Positions 13,601 to 26,990 of a stretch of DNA of 64,000 nt are shown piece by piece. A program made the position numbers and the translations under genes. Within the stretch, counting starts at the first letter, position 1. Every line of letters begins with the position of its first letter. Under the pieces are notes generated by a model. It did not search any database. It was given only the letters and a program-made list of their open reading frames with translations, and had not been told where the DNA came from. Origin of the DNA: Dallia pectoralis (lineage: Eukaryota; Chordata; Actinopteri; Esociformes; Umbridae); contig CM055728.1 of assembly GCA_029465975.1 (NCBI GenBank), forward strand, positions 21,429,133-21,493,132, given 5' to 3'.

Positions 13601-15705
13601 GTTGCAGCCTGGTGTCACCAAGTGCCATACACTAAGCACCAAGTGATGGGTAGGCAATACGACTGGCGTACCTGTTATTACTACCTAGAGTTAATCCGCT
13701 CCACTCATGCAGGTTGGGCAGGCCTGTCTCCGGGGTTATATAGAGCAGCTCCATTCAGCAATGTGATCACGCTAGACTAATGGTTTTCATTTAAGGCCTG
13801 ACGGCTCGGTGTTTGCCAGGCCGTCTCCTGTTGATGGATCTCTTCATTTTGAGTCATTTGTTTACGCAGATGCCCCCCCACACGCTCTGCTATGTCCCCG
13901 TTCAGCACGCCACTCCAGCTGAAAAATAACAGAGCACATGCAGGGGAACAGTCACCGGATTAAGATTAATATGACAAATTAGGATTCTAAAGCAGATGAG
14001 TGTAAATTAATGTTCCCCTCAGGCTGCTAAAGATACTGGTTGTTTACCTGGAAATTACTCTTTTGCTTGGCATTTTTCATTGCCGGCTTTGTCGTTGGCA
14101 CGCTATGCACGTGTTTGACTGCTACTTGAATCATGGCATAATATATTTACTAAATGAACTATTGCAATGCTGTTTTTGAAACAAATGAACGTCAGATTTG
14201 CCTGACTGCATATCAAAGCCATCATTTAGAGAGCTCGGAACTAGTTGGTTCTATTAGTGAAATGTAGCTCGTGATATATCCATGTTTTGTTCGGCGTTTC
14301 ATGCCTTTATACTCAAAACACCCAAAACGCAGGTAATTAAGCTCAAAAGAATACAAGATAACATCTAACAGGGAGGCAAGGAGTTGGTTTCAGCCATCCA
14401 CTGAGACGAGATGATCAAAGCATCCAAAGTGTTGCTCCGGGGCAGTGGTCACCTGTCAGAACTGTACTCATCAGTAACAGAAGGCCAGCTACTAGTTGCT
14501 AGTGTGTCATCGTCAGCCTCCACCTGTCCTATTGTTAGATCTCCTGATAGGAATATATACGTCAAGCAAACAAACACCTCACCATGACCGTATCAGCAGT
14601 GGTGCTATGCTCAATATCAACATATCCCAGTGATATTGGCCCTTAATGACTTAGCCGTTACGTTCAGTGTTGGCGTATTAGTCGTGCTATTTACCTTGCA
14701 TCGTTACTGTCTGTCAAGGGAAGTTTTCAAGGGCGTAGTGCTCTGGGATGGTGGCCCTGTGTTTCCGTCTGTGTTATGGATTTGTGTTGTTTAGACAGGT
14801 GTTTTGTAACCGTACATAACCTTGTTAATAACCCTAGTACTTGGACACCTAACTGTAACCATATTATAAACCCGAACGTCAGTACCGCGATGCCTAACCT
14901 TAACCCAAAGTTAACCATAAACGTTAACCGTAAACGTTTTTGTTAATTTTTAGTCAAAAACATCAAAGACCAACATAACAGCAAAGTGTCAAGGGGCAGT
15001 ATGAACGTCAGGGACCAGTCAGGACCAATAGCACTGTTGCTATGTGGAGATATGACAGGTACGGCTTCCATTTTCTCTGATAAAACCTAAGCAATATTCC
15101 CTTCAAAACCAACGCAAGAAACAAGGCAAGGAAAAAAACGAGCATGATTGTTGACATTGAATACTAAGTTAAGAGTCTGTATGCACTGTAAACGTCTGTA
15201 CCATTAGAGCCAAGGGGAAAGGGAGCTATTTTTATTTATCTGTTATATATATATTTAGATATTTTATTATAAATATAGTATTATAAGTATACTGTTGTGT
15301 ACCAGGGTATGCACTTATCCCTTCATGGTAATCCATATGTGTGTCCAAGCGCTTGACTGGAGCCGTCTATGGTCTCTATAATTGCAATGGTGTAATAATT
15401 TAAAATCATACACAGTAACTGAAGAGTTGAATCACCTGCTATTTGAGTGAAGACATCCACATTGCTACAGGCCTACATTTTGTTGGTAAATACATGAATA
15501 ACACCTGTGTGATTTTATGTGATGTTCTTCATGTCACTCTGACATGAATATCTAGCTCAAAAGTTTGAGAGTTACACTCGAGGTTGAGAGAAGAACAGTT
15601 GGAAACTTTGTGTATGTACTGTAACTGGGCTCTCTTAACTTTACCTCTAACTTTTATCTTTACCCTGCCAAGCCAGCCTAACAGTAATTCTAAACTTAGG
15701 GTTAG

Positions 15706-16133
15706 GAGCCGTAGAGCCCCAACAGGAGGAATAGAGCCCCAACAGGAGGAATAGAGCCCCAACAGGAGCTGTAGAGCCCCAACAGGAGCTGTAGAGCCCC
15801 AACAGGAGGCGTAGTGCCCCAACAGGAGGCATAGGGCCCCAACAGGAGGCGTAGAGCCCCAACAGGAGCCGTAGAGCCCCAACAGGAGCCGTAGAGCCCC
15901 AACAGGTGCCGTAGTGCCCCAACGGGAGGCGTAGAACCCCAACAGGAGGAGTAGAACCCCAACAGGAGGAGTAGAACCCCAACAGGAGCCGTAGAAACCC
16001 AACAGGAGCCGTAGAACCCTAACAGGAGCCGTAGAGCCCCAACAGGAGCTGTAGAACCCCAACAGGAGCCGTAGAACCCCAACAGGAGCCGTAGAGCCCC
16101 AACAGGAGCCGTAGAACCCCAACAGGAGCCATA
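15706..16133. repeat. 20-bp minisatellite (GTAGAGCCCCAACAGGAGCC), 21 units
   Basis: Twenty-one units of exactly 20 bp in perfect phase from 15711 to 16130. Variants are GTAGAACCCC and GTAGTGCCCC in the first half and GAGGA, GAGCT, GAGGC and GAGCC in the second. The left flank, GTTAGGAGCC, already contains half a unit. The reverse strand reads as a Gly/Ser/Thr/Pro/Val/Leu repeat without stops; I treat this as spurious. Confidence 0.97.
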
Positions 16134-17520
16134 GAAAGCTGTCGAATTTAACATATAATTCTGTTCACAGTTTGTTGGTAGTATTAGCATCTGTGTAACG
16201 TCTACAGATGAACATCATGACCTATAAAATCAAGTACGGTATAACCCTCTTATGATTTCACATGTGGCAAAACTGTCTTTTCCTCAGCCGTGTAAGAAAG
16301 ATGGGAGGGGAAATAAGGTGTCCAAGCTTCCTCTCTGTTGACTTTGTCCAGATTGACAGATTGAGATTCTACACATGCCATACGAACTGACGCCATCAAA
16401 GACACTGTTTCTCCGCTTGGCACACTTCCCCTCACAATACACCAGAGCAAATTCAAACAGACAACACTGTGACTAGAGTGACTCAGAGAATGTTCCTCTG
16501 GCCGTTTTCAATGTTCAAGCTCCTAATTGCCACAGGTGAAGGCCAAATGAGTGGCGTTTGGCCTTTGCTGCCATTTGTCAGGTATTGTGTGTCATATTTC
16601 ATCTGGGATACATTGTCAAAAGCACTACTGGGTTTAATGTGTTAACAGGATCAAATGCGCTGTGAGCCTGCCTTTCAGACAGTAACCTAGCAGCAGATTT
16701 CACAGAGCAAAACTGTAATGCGCACATAGACCATTAATGACATCAGATGTGTTACAAATGGGAAATTAAAATGAACGCATTGCTTTTCTAGAATGTTTGA
16801 GCAGTTGCTATGCTGATTTAATATCCACCATGTAAAATATCTTTCTCCGGGACGGATTGCCGATGCCAACAGGATTTATTGGTTTGTGAGGCGTGTGCGG
16901 TGGTGGGTGTGAAGGTTCCAGCGAATAGCTTCCCAATGCTAGCTGTGCACGAGATCTGATCCTAACGTAAATGCACTTAAACTTTGTCGTCACTGATGTA
17001 TGAGTCACCAGACCACTCTCATCTGAGTCCTTCTCAACCCCCCTTCTCTTCATTCCCTCTCACGTTAAACACTCGTGCAGTCAGGGTGGCCAGGGTTACT
17101 AAAAGGTGACGTTAGAGAGGCAGATCGGAGACCAAGTTCTGTTTGTAATTTCCCCACTTTGTTGAATCTCTTGTATCATTCTGACAGGAAGTGCAGGAGA
17201 GTAAAGGTAGGATGCAGCACAGAAGACTTGTATGCAAAGGAGATGTTCTCTTTCACAGCGCTTGTCATGTATGATTTAACTCATCAGTGCCTCCGCTCAA
17301 AAGCTGACTTCCTAAAGCACATAGGACTCTGAATTGTTTGGACCTCATTCAACTGATAATTGGAAACTAAATCTGGACTTTAAGGTTACACTTTCTAGAC
17401 AAAACACACAACATTTACGGGCTTGGAAAATAAATGGCTTGTTTTACACTGCTGAGTTATTAGACATGTAATCTTATAATACTTTTTATAGTATTATAAT
17501 GGTATGGTTACACAAGTCAA

Positions 17521-17865
17521 CTTTTCGTGAGGCTTGTGCCTGTCACCAGGTTATCACTCTGGGTCTTTTAGTGGGGTGCACACATTGTTTCCTGAGTTCT
17601 TGTTTTGATTGTGCACAGCTGGGGTGAATTAGCAATCTGTTGGGTTATTTAAGTTCCCTGGGTGGTTAGTCACTTTGTTTGTCATTATTCCTAAATTACG
17701 GTCTGTGCAGGAGTGATGTTTTTACATTTAGAGTCGCTGTTATGTTATTTTAGGGGTCGTTTTGTGTAAGCACAATTTCCTTTCAATTCAGTTGTCTATT
17801 TTCCGTGATTACTGCTCTGCCTGGCATATTCTGTACTACACCTGAAGTATAGCGTGACAGTGCCC
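17521..17865 (+). mobile_element. Possible old LTR or retroposon fragment
   Basis: The stretch has the texture of fish LTR ends that I remember: a GTGCACAGCTGGGG block, a TTATTTAAGTTCCCTG block, then a GT-rich tail ending in a GTGACAG motif. No protein-coding remains or clear target duplication are visible. Confidence 0.2.
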
Positions 17866-20207
17866 AATTGTGGAATTCATTTATTCAGTACTTTCACCTT
17901 TGTCTTCTTTTTTCTATATAACGGTGGTAAACTTAAAAATCAGTGGCATCGAGTTTATAGATTGCATTCAAAGGTCAGAAGACAGAAAGACAATGTGATC
18001 TTTTTGAAAGTTCAATCGATAAACTAGCAGGAATTTCCTGGCATAAACAACAGATGCAGTAATCACACATTTCACATAATCACATAAATTGCTTTGTTAT
18101 TTTGCTCTTCGCTTTTTTGAAGCCAACTACTTGTGATACCATAACAAACCACAGTTACATCGCCAGAACGTGGCACAGAGGAATACATCTGGTGTCTGTG
18201 CCACTTTCTGGTTGTTAGACTGCAATAGCTATCTTTTATAATTGAGCCAGACGATTAGGACACTTCGAAATCTCGATCTACGATGGTGGTTGGATATGGA
18301 TGAAAGTATAAAAAACGATAAACACAGAGATCTCTCTGAGGCAGTCGTACAGCGGTGTTGGCGGCACACAACCGAAACAGTAATAAGTAATTTAAAAAAA
18401 CAACACGCGGGTGACAAATAAAGGCAGATGGTTCACAGGTCAGAGAATGGCCAAGGGACATGTCACTCTTTTTTTAAACGACCCACTGCAACTGGTATCG
18501 CACCCGGTCAATCTTTGCCTGTAAATAACCCCCACAGAATCCTCCCTTTGACCTACTCAATTACTGTAGCCACAGTCACCATGAGCTCTGGCTCGGCCCG
18601 GGCCACACAGTGCTTTGTCTCCGCCCGACAGTGTTCCATCATCACCTGCTCTCTCTCTGCTGTAGGCCTTTAATAAGTGAGGATGTATTGGCACAGTGTG
18701 ACAGTGCTGATGTATGTGCGTCGCGTCCTGTCAGGACATGGCTGAGAGAGGTCCCTCACACACACAGCCCTCGTTGTTGTTGTCGTGCCAGGTGTTACTG
18801 TGTGCTACTGAGCCTTTCTTTTGAGGCCAGCAACCTTGGATGATAGTCTTCTGCTAGTGTAATGTGACAAGAGGACCTTCTATGTTGTCTACTTTCTCTG
18901 CTTTTATAATCATAGCAACTTTAACTTAGTAATCTCTTAAAAGATTAAGATTCCATTGACAAAACTGCACCAATAAGATCACCGAATGCAGTTACGGTGA
19001 CATTTGGTGGTTAATCTGTAGCTTTTTCCTTGGCTTGTGTGTTTTCTTATTCTTCCCGTATGGTCACATATGTTTTTCTTAAAAAGTTGAACCATAAGAT
19101 GGCTTTCAACCTGAAACAATTTAAAGCAATTTAAGTTCCCCTATTGATTCCCAATGCTTAAGGTTAGGAGAACGATTGTGAGAGGTGCAATTTAGACATC
19201 CCATTTGGTACGGTTTGAACTTGCATCCCCCCCCAAGTGGATAGTATAGCTTGATTGAATCAATTATTTATTGTGAAAGTAGTTACACTTAATACAACAC
19301 ATCGATTGACTCAAAAAAGTGATAGAACAAAATGATACATTTAATGAATATAAGTTATGTAGAACAAATTCATGTAATACATTTAAATACGTATAATTCC
19401 AATACTACAAAAGACAAATGTGACAGTTATCCAAAGGCACCTCCAGGAATGAATACATAGAAACAGCTGGCATTTCCTATTTCAATCAATATCGTTCCCG
19501 ACTCTATATACGCACATCAATTATTCAACGTCATTACCACTACCGTAGAATAAAAACATAAATAAATAAATACTGTCAAACATGTACACATTTGATTTAC
19601 TCTTCCTTTCTTTTGGTAAAAAGTGTCAGTGTCAATATCAGCTGTAATCTCATCTTTACCTTTGAAAACAACCTCTGTCTCAGGCCACTACAGTACTGTC
19701 CCATACTGGTGTGCTACTGAGCTCACCCAATAGATGACCTCCGACCTGTCCTTTAAACACACCAGTGGACTGGGCCTATTAGGGAGGCTGTGGGAGGTTA
19801 TTCCACAGCAGAATACCGATATAAGTCATTCTTGACATGCCTTGGCATTCATTTACTACAACTGAAAGGTGCAGTAGGCAGTTTGCAAATGATGTTGTTC
19901 TGCACAACCTGCATGTTAAGTTCAGTTGGCAAACCACTATACCAAACAGAGCATTGAATAGGTTCTGTTCTTGTTGTTCTGTGTTTAAACCAACGTTAGA
20001 TAAACTGTTCAAACAAAAGACTGACAATTTGACTGTGCTGTAGACTTATGGTATTAAGCTGGTACTACATAAATGTCTGTACATATGACGCAGGTGATAA
20101 TGAATAACACATGCATGCATGGGAATTATTCTGGCTTCTTCCTGTCGCTAATTTATACATAGACATGGGTAAATGTTCCTTTTGACGTGCACAGCAGCAG
20201 CTGACAT

Positions 20208-20257
20208 GGGGGTTATGGGGGGGGTTAGGGGGTCTGCAGGTGTGGTGTTAGCTGGGG
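20208..20257 (+). other. G-run cluster, potential G-quadruplex
   Basis: Runs of five, eight and five G at 20208-20212, 20217-20224 and 20228-20232 are separated by loops of 4 and 3 bases. The eight-G run can supply two tracts, so the four-tract pattern is met. Two more GGGG runs follow in a GTTAGCTGGGGC repeat. Confidence 0.6.
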
Positions 20258-23200
20258 CGTTAGCTGGGGCAGCAGGCTGCCTGAAATCCAATAACAATGT
20301 TAGCTATCAGCTATAATACCCGGCTGACTTCATGATATTGATCAACGTTCATGGCCGATCCAAACAAGACACTGTAGCCTGATCATTAAACAGTGCTGTC
20401 AATATTTACAATTAGTCGTTTTAGTTTTTGGTAATCGAATCATTTTAACCTTTGTTAAAGACAGCTCCTCAATACTGGGTCATGATGCTGAACACCCTCT
20501 ATTTGTTTTCTAGCCTCGATCTCAGTATAGAATGTGCACGACACAAACATTGGAGCAAACATTTATATCTATAAAATGTGACCATAAAATACAGTAGCAC
20601 ATTATTTTCAGAAATTAAACTGCAACCATCCACCATTACAATGTGAAATGGATATTGGTTAAGCTTCAGTCGCCGGGCAGAATCATGAAAGACAATGTTA
20701 TGTCACCACACTCCTACTCCCATACTGGAATTGATTGTTTACATTCACTACCCAGCTCTCAATCCTGCTCTCAATCCCGCCCCCACACCCATGTCACACT
20801 GATTTTCTTTAAAGTAATGAAAAATCATAGAGTATGAATGCAATTCTTTACAGGAACTTGGAGGAGACGGCGTGTTATAACAGAATAAAGCGGTTTCTTT
20901 GTTTCTTCCTGATCTAACTATGCAGGGGCTGTTTAACCCCGGCCTGCACCGTATCAACCTATGCTTACCTCCTCCAGCACACCCATTATCATGGAAATAC
21001 CATGATGCATTTGGAGTAGCAATTTCCCGGTGCGGCTGCCTGATAGATAATGTTTACTAATGGTCAATTACAATTTCTGAGGGAGTATTAGCTAGCTGAA
21101 GCGTGATTGTATTGTAATGAATGGAGAGTGGGAACTGTGTAGAGGTTCAAATTCAAATCTGTTCTAATATACTCGAGAAAATCGGTGTGGAATAAAAAAC
21201 TGGCTTGATTATTGCCACACGTTCTCGTTTTTTCCTGCGGTTTCGAACACTGTTAATCCATAGGCCTACATACTAAAACCCAAAATATTCAACTGCTGAT
21301 ATAGCTTGATTTTTATTAAACAAAGTTCCCTGAAATTAATTGGCAAGGCAGCATGGCAAACACCACGTTTAAGTTTGTTATTCAATAGTGATTACTGACA
21401 GTTGCAAATTTCGGTAAAAACAGTTTTTTCGCCGATTTTGTTTAATGATTTTTGTATACAGTATAGGCCGAATTACAAATCCTTGTGCTATGCTTTTATT
21501 ACTAAAAAGCCAAAACGGATGTCAATTGGACTGCATTATTTTTAGGCATGGAGATGAGTACAATTAGTTTTGCTAAATAGTACCATATTCTATTTCATTT
21601 TTAATCAGTGCATGACCTTCCTGGCTTCAGGTTACTTCTATTTACCTTGACAATAATAGATTGTCATTGAGGAAACATGTCCACTTCCATTTGGGATGTG
21701 TCTATTTAGCATGTTCTTTAACCATAGCCATTGCGCTTCTCTCACACACTGCCTGTCCTTTCTGCACTCTCTTTTGTTTGTGTAGCCATTCATCTTCTCT
21801 CTGTCTTTAGCTCTACAACAATGCCAGACCCGAGGAACCCAAGATGCATGTCTTTGAGAACTGAGAAACAGTACATGAGAACACTTCCTATTGATGCCAC
21901 ATTTAATTTAGTAGCATATTGATATGGTAGGGCTGTAATTTTGAGTCCATTGATTTTGTTTTTAAGAAAAGGTCAGATTTAATCACCTACAACTCCTGCA
22001 TGCCACCTTTGATTACTAGAAATCCTAGCAGAACATATTGTGCTATTTGAGACAAGTTTCTTTTTTATTATCAATATGGAAACAAAGGATTTTCACCAAC
22101 ATGAGTTGGCCACTCTTCTAATGACAAATGGGTTTTCCACGTGAAGCGTGTGACGCATCGAATAATTAGACTTCGATTAAAAGCACAGAGACGTTCAGCA
22201 AATTCCTCACTGAATGTACTGTATTCTCTCTGTCTTTCTCCCTTCCTTCTAAAAAAACATGCTATCTACCGGGGATTTTCCCATACACATCCCCAACATA
22301 CAGCCCAAAACACCTACCCAGCCTTAGTTCTGATAGGCCGACGGCTTAAAACGATCCACAAGTCAAAGGAGAACACGAAGGAGTGTGTGGGTGTGATGCA
22401 ATTACAGAGTGGCAAATAAAGTCACTGAATAATGAAGAACATCTCCCCCCACCGACGATTCCTTTTGTCATGTAGACAGCGAGGAGTGGAATAAACACCC
22501 GGTAAATGTGTGCGCTAGCGATCACTGAGTCCTGCAATAACTCGCACCATTATACCATTTACTGAAAACAAGGGCATGCTGAGATGTTTGTCACCAGCGA
22601 GCTGCCAAACGTTCTTGACTCAGGCTTGTTTAAAAAAAAAAAACAGACTGATAAAGGTTGTTTCACATTTGTTGACCGAAAATGCTTGGCACCTTGGTGC
22701 AGACATTTGTAGTTTAGTCGTGTTTACATATAAGAGAGAGGGACCATGTTGACGTGAAACCCCGCCTTCCCCCGGAAGGGCTGGTAGATAAACAGCAGGT
22801 ACACAGTGCTGGCGGGAGGGGGGGTTCACATCACCATAAACACACTGTGCAGTCAGCCAGCGAGGTTCAGCTTGTATCAATAGCTAGACTTTCCATCATT
22901 GACAGCCGTGGATATAGAGCACACTGATACTCAAACAGGAGTCCTAGAATAGACAGATCCATGTAAATTGTCGGAATTACCTGTGTGTTGCCTGCAATCA
23001 TTGGATTATTTTATGAGGATCGAGATGGGCTGGTGCCACCTCATCCCATTCAATAAACCGGCTCCATGTCTTCCCTTTATAAGGTCGCACACCATGAAAT
23101 ATATAAGAAATATGAGAAATGTGAGGTGTTAACTAAAGCGTTAAGAATCGCAGGGTGTTTATTGCTTCAAATACATGTGTTACATGTTGTTATGTTAAAT

Positions 23201-24240
23201 TCTACTTATGTTTAAAATGGCTGGTCGGAGGAGACCGAGGGTTGAATGCAGACAGGATGGTCATTATCATTAGCCAATACAGTCATGTTGAGCTCACAGG
23301 TCATACAGGCACTTAAGGAGGTTCTCCTTTAACATTCTTCATTCACTACAGATACAAATTCTTAGACACCTTTGCCTCCCTTAAAATCATCCATTATATA
23401 TTTATTATTATTACCGTTCTTAACCCCGTGTGGGATTGTGTTCTGTCTCACTGATTTGACACACACTGTTCTTTCTTGAAGTATGGACGTAACTTCTCCT
23501 TCTAATGGAATATCACTATTCCGTTCGGGTCAACATCTTTAGTGATGACAGATTCTCGCTCAGATAGTGTTCAACCAGCTCCGGGTTGTGGATATGCATT
23601 TCTGTCCCTGCTGCTCTGTATCTATACCCACATGACGAATTTCAAGAAATACATTAAGACACTACTATAGTACGGTAACAGTCTAGACTCACTAAAGGGG
23701 TCAAAGGTCTAGGACACGAAAGTTGATCCCCATCTCATTTTCTGGGTTCTCAATTTCCTGACAAATACACAATAACGGATTAAATGCAACAGTCCCTGCA
23801 CCATGTCCAGTGCCACATTTAGAGGATCGGCACAATTCCTGCTTGCTCACTAATTATGAACACATCAGGCAACTAAAAATATGCAAAGGGACACCAGACT
23901 AGAATTGACAGGTTTTCACTGTGGTGTAGTCAGCACAAGGCAACCTCACAGCAACCAAAACCAAAGAACGGTTCGTTGACAGGTGAGAGACACACCTGCA
24001 GCACTGGAGATGAACATATCACAGACTGTGCGAAGGACATCTAGGAACCATCATTAACCAACAGCTCAGCACGGATGAAGTACTGACAAATCCACTGGAA
24101 ATGTCAGCATGTTTCTCATGGTCTTGCCTCATCGCAGCAGTTCCAAACAGACTCGAATAGCACATCTGGCCAGTCGATTCTCCCTCTCATCACACTGTGG
24201 AATCAGGAAACACTCACCAGCACGGGACAAGATTGGAGGA

Positions 24241-24275
24241 GTCTCACATGACATGTGTCACATGACATGTGAGAC
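24241..24275. other. Imperfect inverted repeat / hairpin
   Basis: The arms GTCTCACATGACATGTG and CACATGACATGTGAGAC are reverse complements with one mismatch, separated by a single T. The arms are themselves made of the palindromic word ACATGT. Confidence 0.7.
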
Positions 24276-26847
24276 TAGTGAGCATTTTAAATTTGTCATG
24301 ACCTGGATGTGAACTTTGACTGATTGGCCGTTAAGCGTCCACAATACTTGTTCTGTCAATGTTTCATTTAATGAACACCTGTCTATCCTATATAAATGTG
24401 ATATAGAATCTGTCTCAGGTCTTTATATTGTGGGGTGGTGTGACTCATGGGAATACAAGTCACAACCCATTGAACGGGGTATTAACAATCAGTGGAAAGG
24501 TCATTGGAGCAAGCAAAAAAACCTCTGACATTTACCGAAATCTGTGGAAGAGGGTGAACAAGACGACTTTGACATAACACACTGAATAACCAGTACATTC
24601 CTAAACCCAGTGTGGTTAACTCTATATGGAATTTAAATGAAAGAAATAAGCTTGTAGTTTTGCCATCATCCATGAAACCGCTTGACTAATTTGGTATGCA
24701 CAGTGTATATACACTCTGACTGCATCACCTCTGAATGTCTGTTCATGTGTTGTGTTTAGTTATGTATCTTATGCAATATCTATTTATCTACCCATTAAGG
24801 CAAGTACACTTCAAGTCATGAAGTTAGGGTTCCTGACGAATTCAAAAAATATAGACTGAAATAATATTTGTCAAAATCCCTGAAAAACTTAGCAGCAAAA
24901 AATTACTGCTGCTCTTGGTTTTATTTCACCAGTCTTTTCTAGATTCACTATAAATAAGGTCTGTGTTTTCTTTTTGCTTACTTGATCAGGTTTATACAAC
25001 TCTTCAAAACAGTGAGGCATGGTACCTGTTGACACGACTACTGTAGATTTACAAGCTCTGAATCAGTGGTTCGCAGTAAACATGGTGAATGTACCACAGA
25101 CTGAATTTTAACTTGTAATAATAACTCCCACTCTAATTTTTCCAGTAAACCGCTGGCCTCGTGTCTTCTGGAGTGTCCGCTGCATGTAAGCCAAGTACCC
25201 TCAGGCTCCCAGTAACCCTGGTTGGGGACCACTTCTCTGGGCTTATAGCTAGTTAAATATTCTTCAGAAATATGGAGTGACTTGCTCAGGCTAGCCTGAA
25301 TGTTGTTAACCTTCGTCCAACATTGGGCGGAACATATCCTACGTGCCTCCCATGAACTTGTTCGTCACCACACGACAACATACACCCACGAATGACGATA
25401 GAGACACAGATTGTTTTCATCTGTAGTGTCAGTCGGAAACCAATTAGAAGTGCATGCTGCTATCACACTCTCTTCATCATCCCATAGCTCTATTTATAAG
25501 CCTTCCTAAACACTGGTTCAACCCTCCAAGGATGTCATTAATTTGCCTCTCGGTCAGCAATATGTCCCACAACTAATACATCAAAACTAGCCGTCAGCTC
25601 ATCTTATTTCTCTTTCAGACATTACGTCCGTACTAATTCTCACAGACATAGAAAATATGATACCTCGTTTCTCAGGGTGAATACGTCTCTTGACAACCTG
25701 ACGTAGTTTACCTGTTGTTCATATATTATCCCATCCGGTCCCTGTAATTGTCCAAATCAATCCTTTTGCGTGGGACACACGAGGGAATACAAGCGCTGGA
25801 AATCTGTTCAAAATTAAAACAACACTGACACATTGCAAATATTCCTTCATATACCGAGCAAAAAAACGTTTACACACCAGAAATGTGTGTTATCCAGTCT
25901 GTGACTCCCCTGACCTCCAGCGGTAATGTTGTGTGTGGCTGCGCTCATACAACTTATCTCATAATTTACCTGAGCACTGGCACATTGACCTTTGACCTCT
26001 CTAATCTTATATAGTGTACGCTCATTCAGAGTATTGGCTCATGCTGGGGGGTGGGCTGCCTAATGAACGACCCCAAACTCTTGCGAATACCATCAACTCA
26101 CCCTTATTTGGTCCCTTTCCTTTCTTTTGTACCGATGTATTTCAGGCTGGATCCTGCTGAGGCTGGGGGTTTTCACTATGATTTAATGTCCTGGGGGGTG
26201 TGAATAGTTCATCTGGAAACCCATATATCATGCTTTTGAATTTGCATGATATGTAAGAGGGTTAAAAGAGCAGAAAAAGCCCTTTGTTGGTGAAACTGAA
26301 CAGCTGCTATATTGGAGACTGGTTATCATATACATTCTTGAGTAGATCCATGATATTCCGAATACATTAAAGTGGAATTTGTGTATAGATATTGTGGCAG
26401 AAAGAATACATTTTGTTCCCCTATCAATGGTTATTATTTTGTCTTCAGAACTTACACTACTGTTCAAATATCACTTAGACAGGTGCATGTTTTGATTGAA
26501 AAGCAAAATAAGTTTGTGCCTTAAAAGAAAATGTTAATGGAAAGCTGAAAACTGTGGTCCTGATTAAAGAAGCAATACCACTGTTCAGGATATAAATAGG
26601 AGTAAGAGGCCCCAATGCACAAGTGAGCATTAGGACAAACACATTATAATGTCTAGTCTGAGCTACAGGCGCCTCACAGGTCCTCCACTGGCAACATTGT
26701 TTAACATTACGCTGCAAAAAACACCAGTCGGGTCGCTGGCCTTTTAGACAGAGTTGCAAAGGTTGTCATATATCAGACTGGCCAATAACTGACTATTCAA
26801 GAGTCAAAACCCATGTAAGGTAGCTTGTCCTGATGGAGTCTTTGCCA

Positions 26848-26978
26848 CTCAGGTCCTCGGTGGTCTCTCAGGTCCTCGGTGGTCTCTCAGGTCCTCGGTG
26901 GTCTCTCAGGTCCTCGGTGGTCTCTCAGGTCCTCGGCAGTCTCTCAGGTTCTCGGTCTCTCAGGCCCTCTCGCCGGTT
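26848..26978. repeat. 19-bp minisatellite (CTCAGGTCCTCGGTGGTCT)
   Basis: Five near-identical 19-bp units run from 26848 to 26942, followed by two or three degenerating units. A single-copy relative of the unit occurs in the right arm of the adjacent inverted repeat (27893-27913, read on the minus strand), which suggests the array grew out of a dispersed repeat. Confidence 0.9.
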
Positions 26979-26990
26979 CTCTGTCTCTTT

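Larger units (their letters stand above)
11732..15705. other. Non-coding stretch with old dispersed repeats
   Basis: No coding exon is recognisable. It contains a possible retroposon 3' end (12736-12995) and a common teleost dispersed-repeat motif (13540-13600). A loosely TAACC-rich patch lies at 14815-14935 and an AT-rich patch at 15242-15295. Confidence 0.55.
16134..26847. other. Long non-coding stretch, no gene seen
   Basis: About 10.7 kb without a supportable exon. Open frames are 60-94 codons, lack domains and do not sit between good splice sites. Separate entries mark a possible retroelement tail (17521-17865), a G-run cluster (20208-20257) and an imperfect hairpin (24241-24275). The remainder appears unique. 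Confidence 0.55.

Noticed and set aside
25050..25240. Possible hAT MITE with CAGTGGTTCGCAG and GGTTGGGGACCACT ends
   Set aside because: The ends pair only loosely and no target-site duplication could be found.
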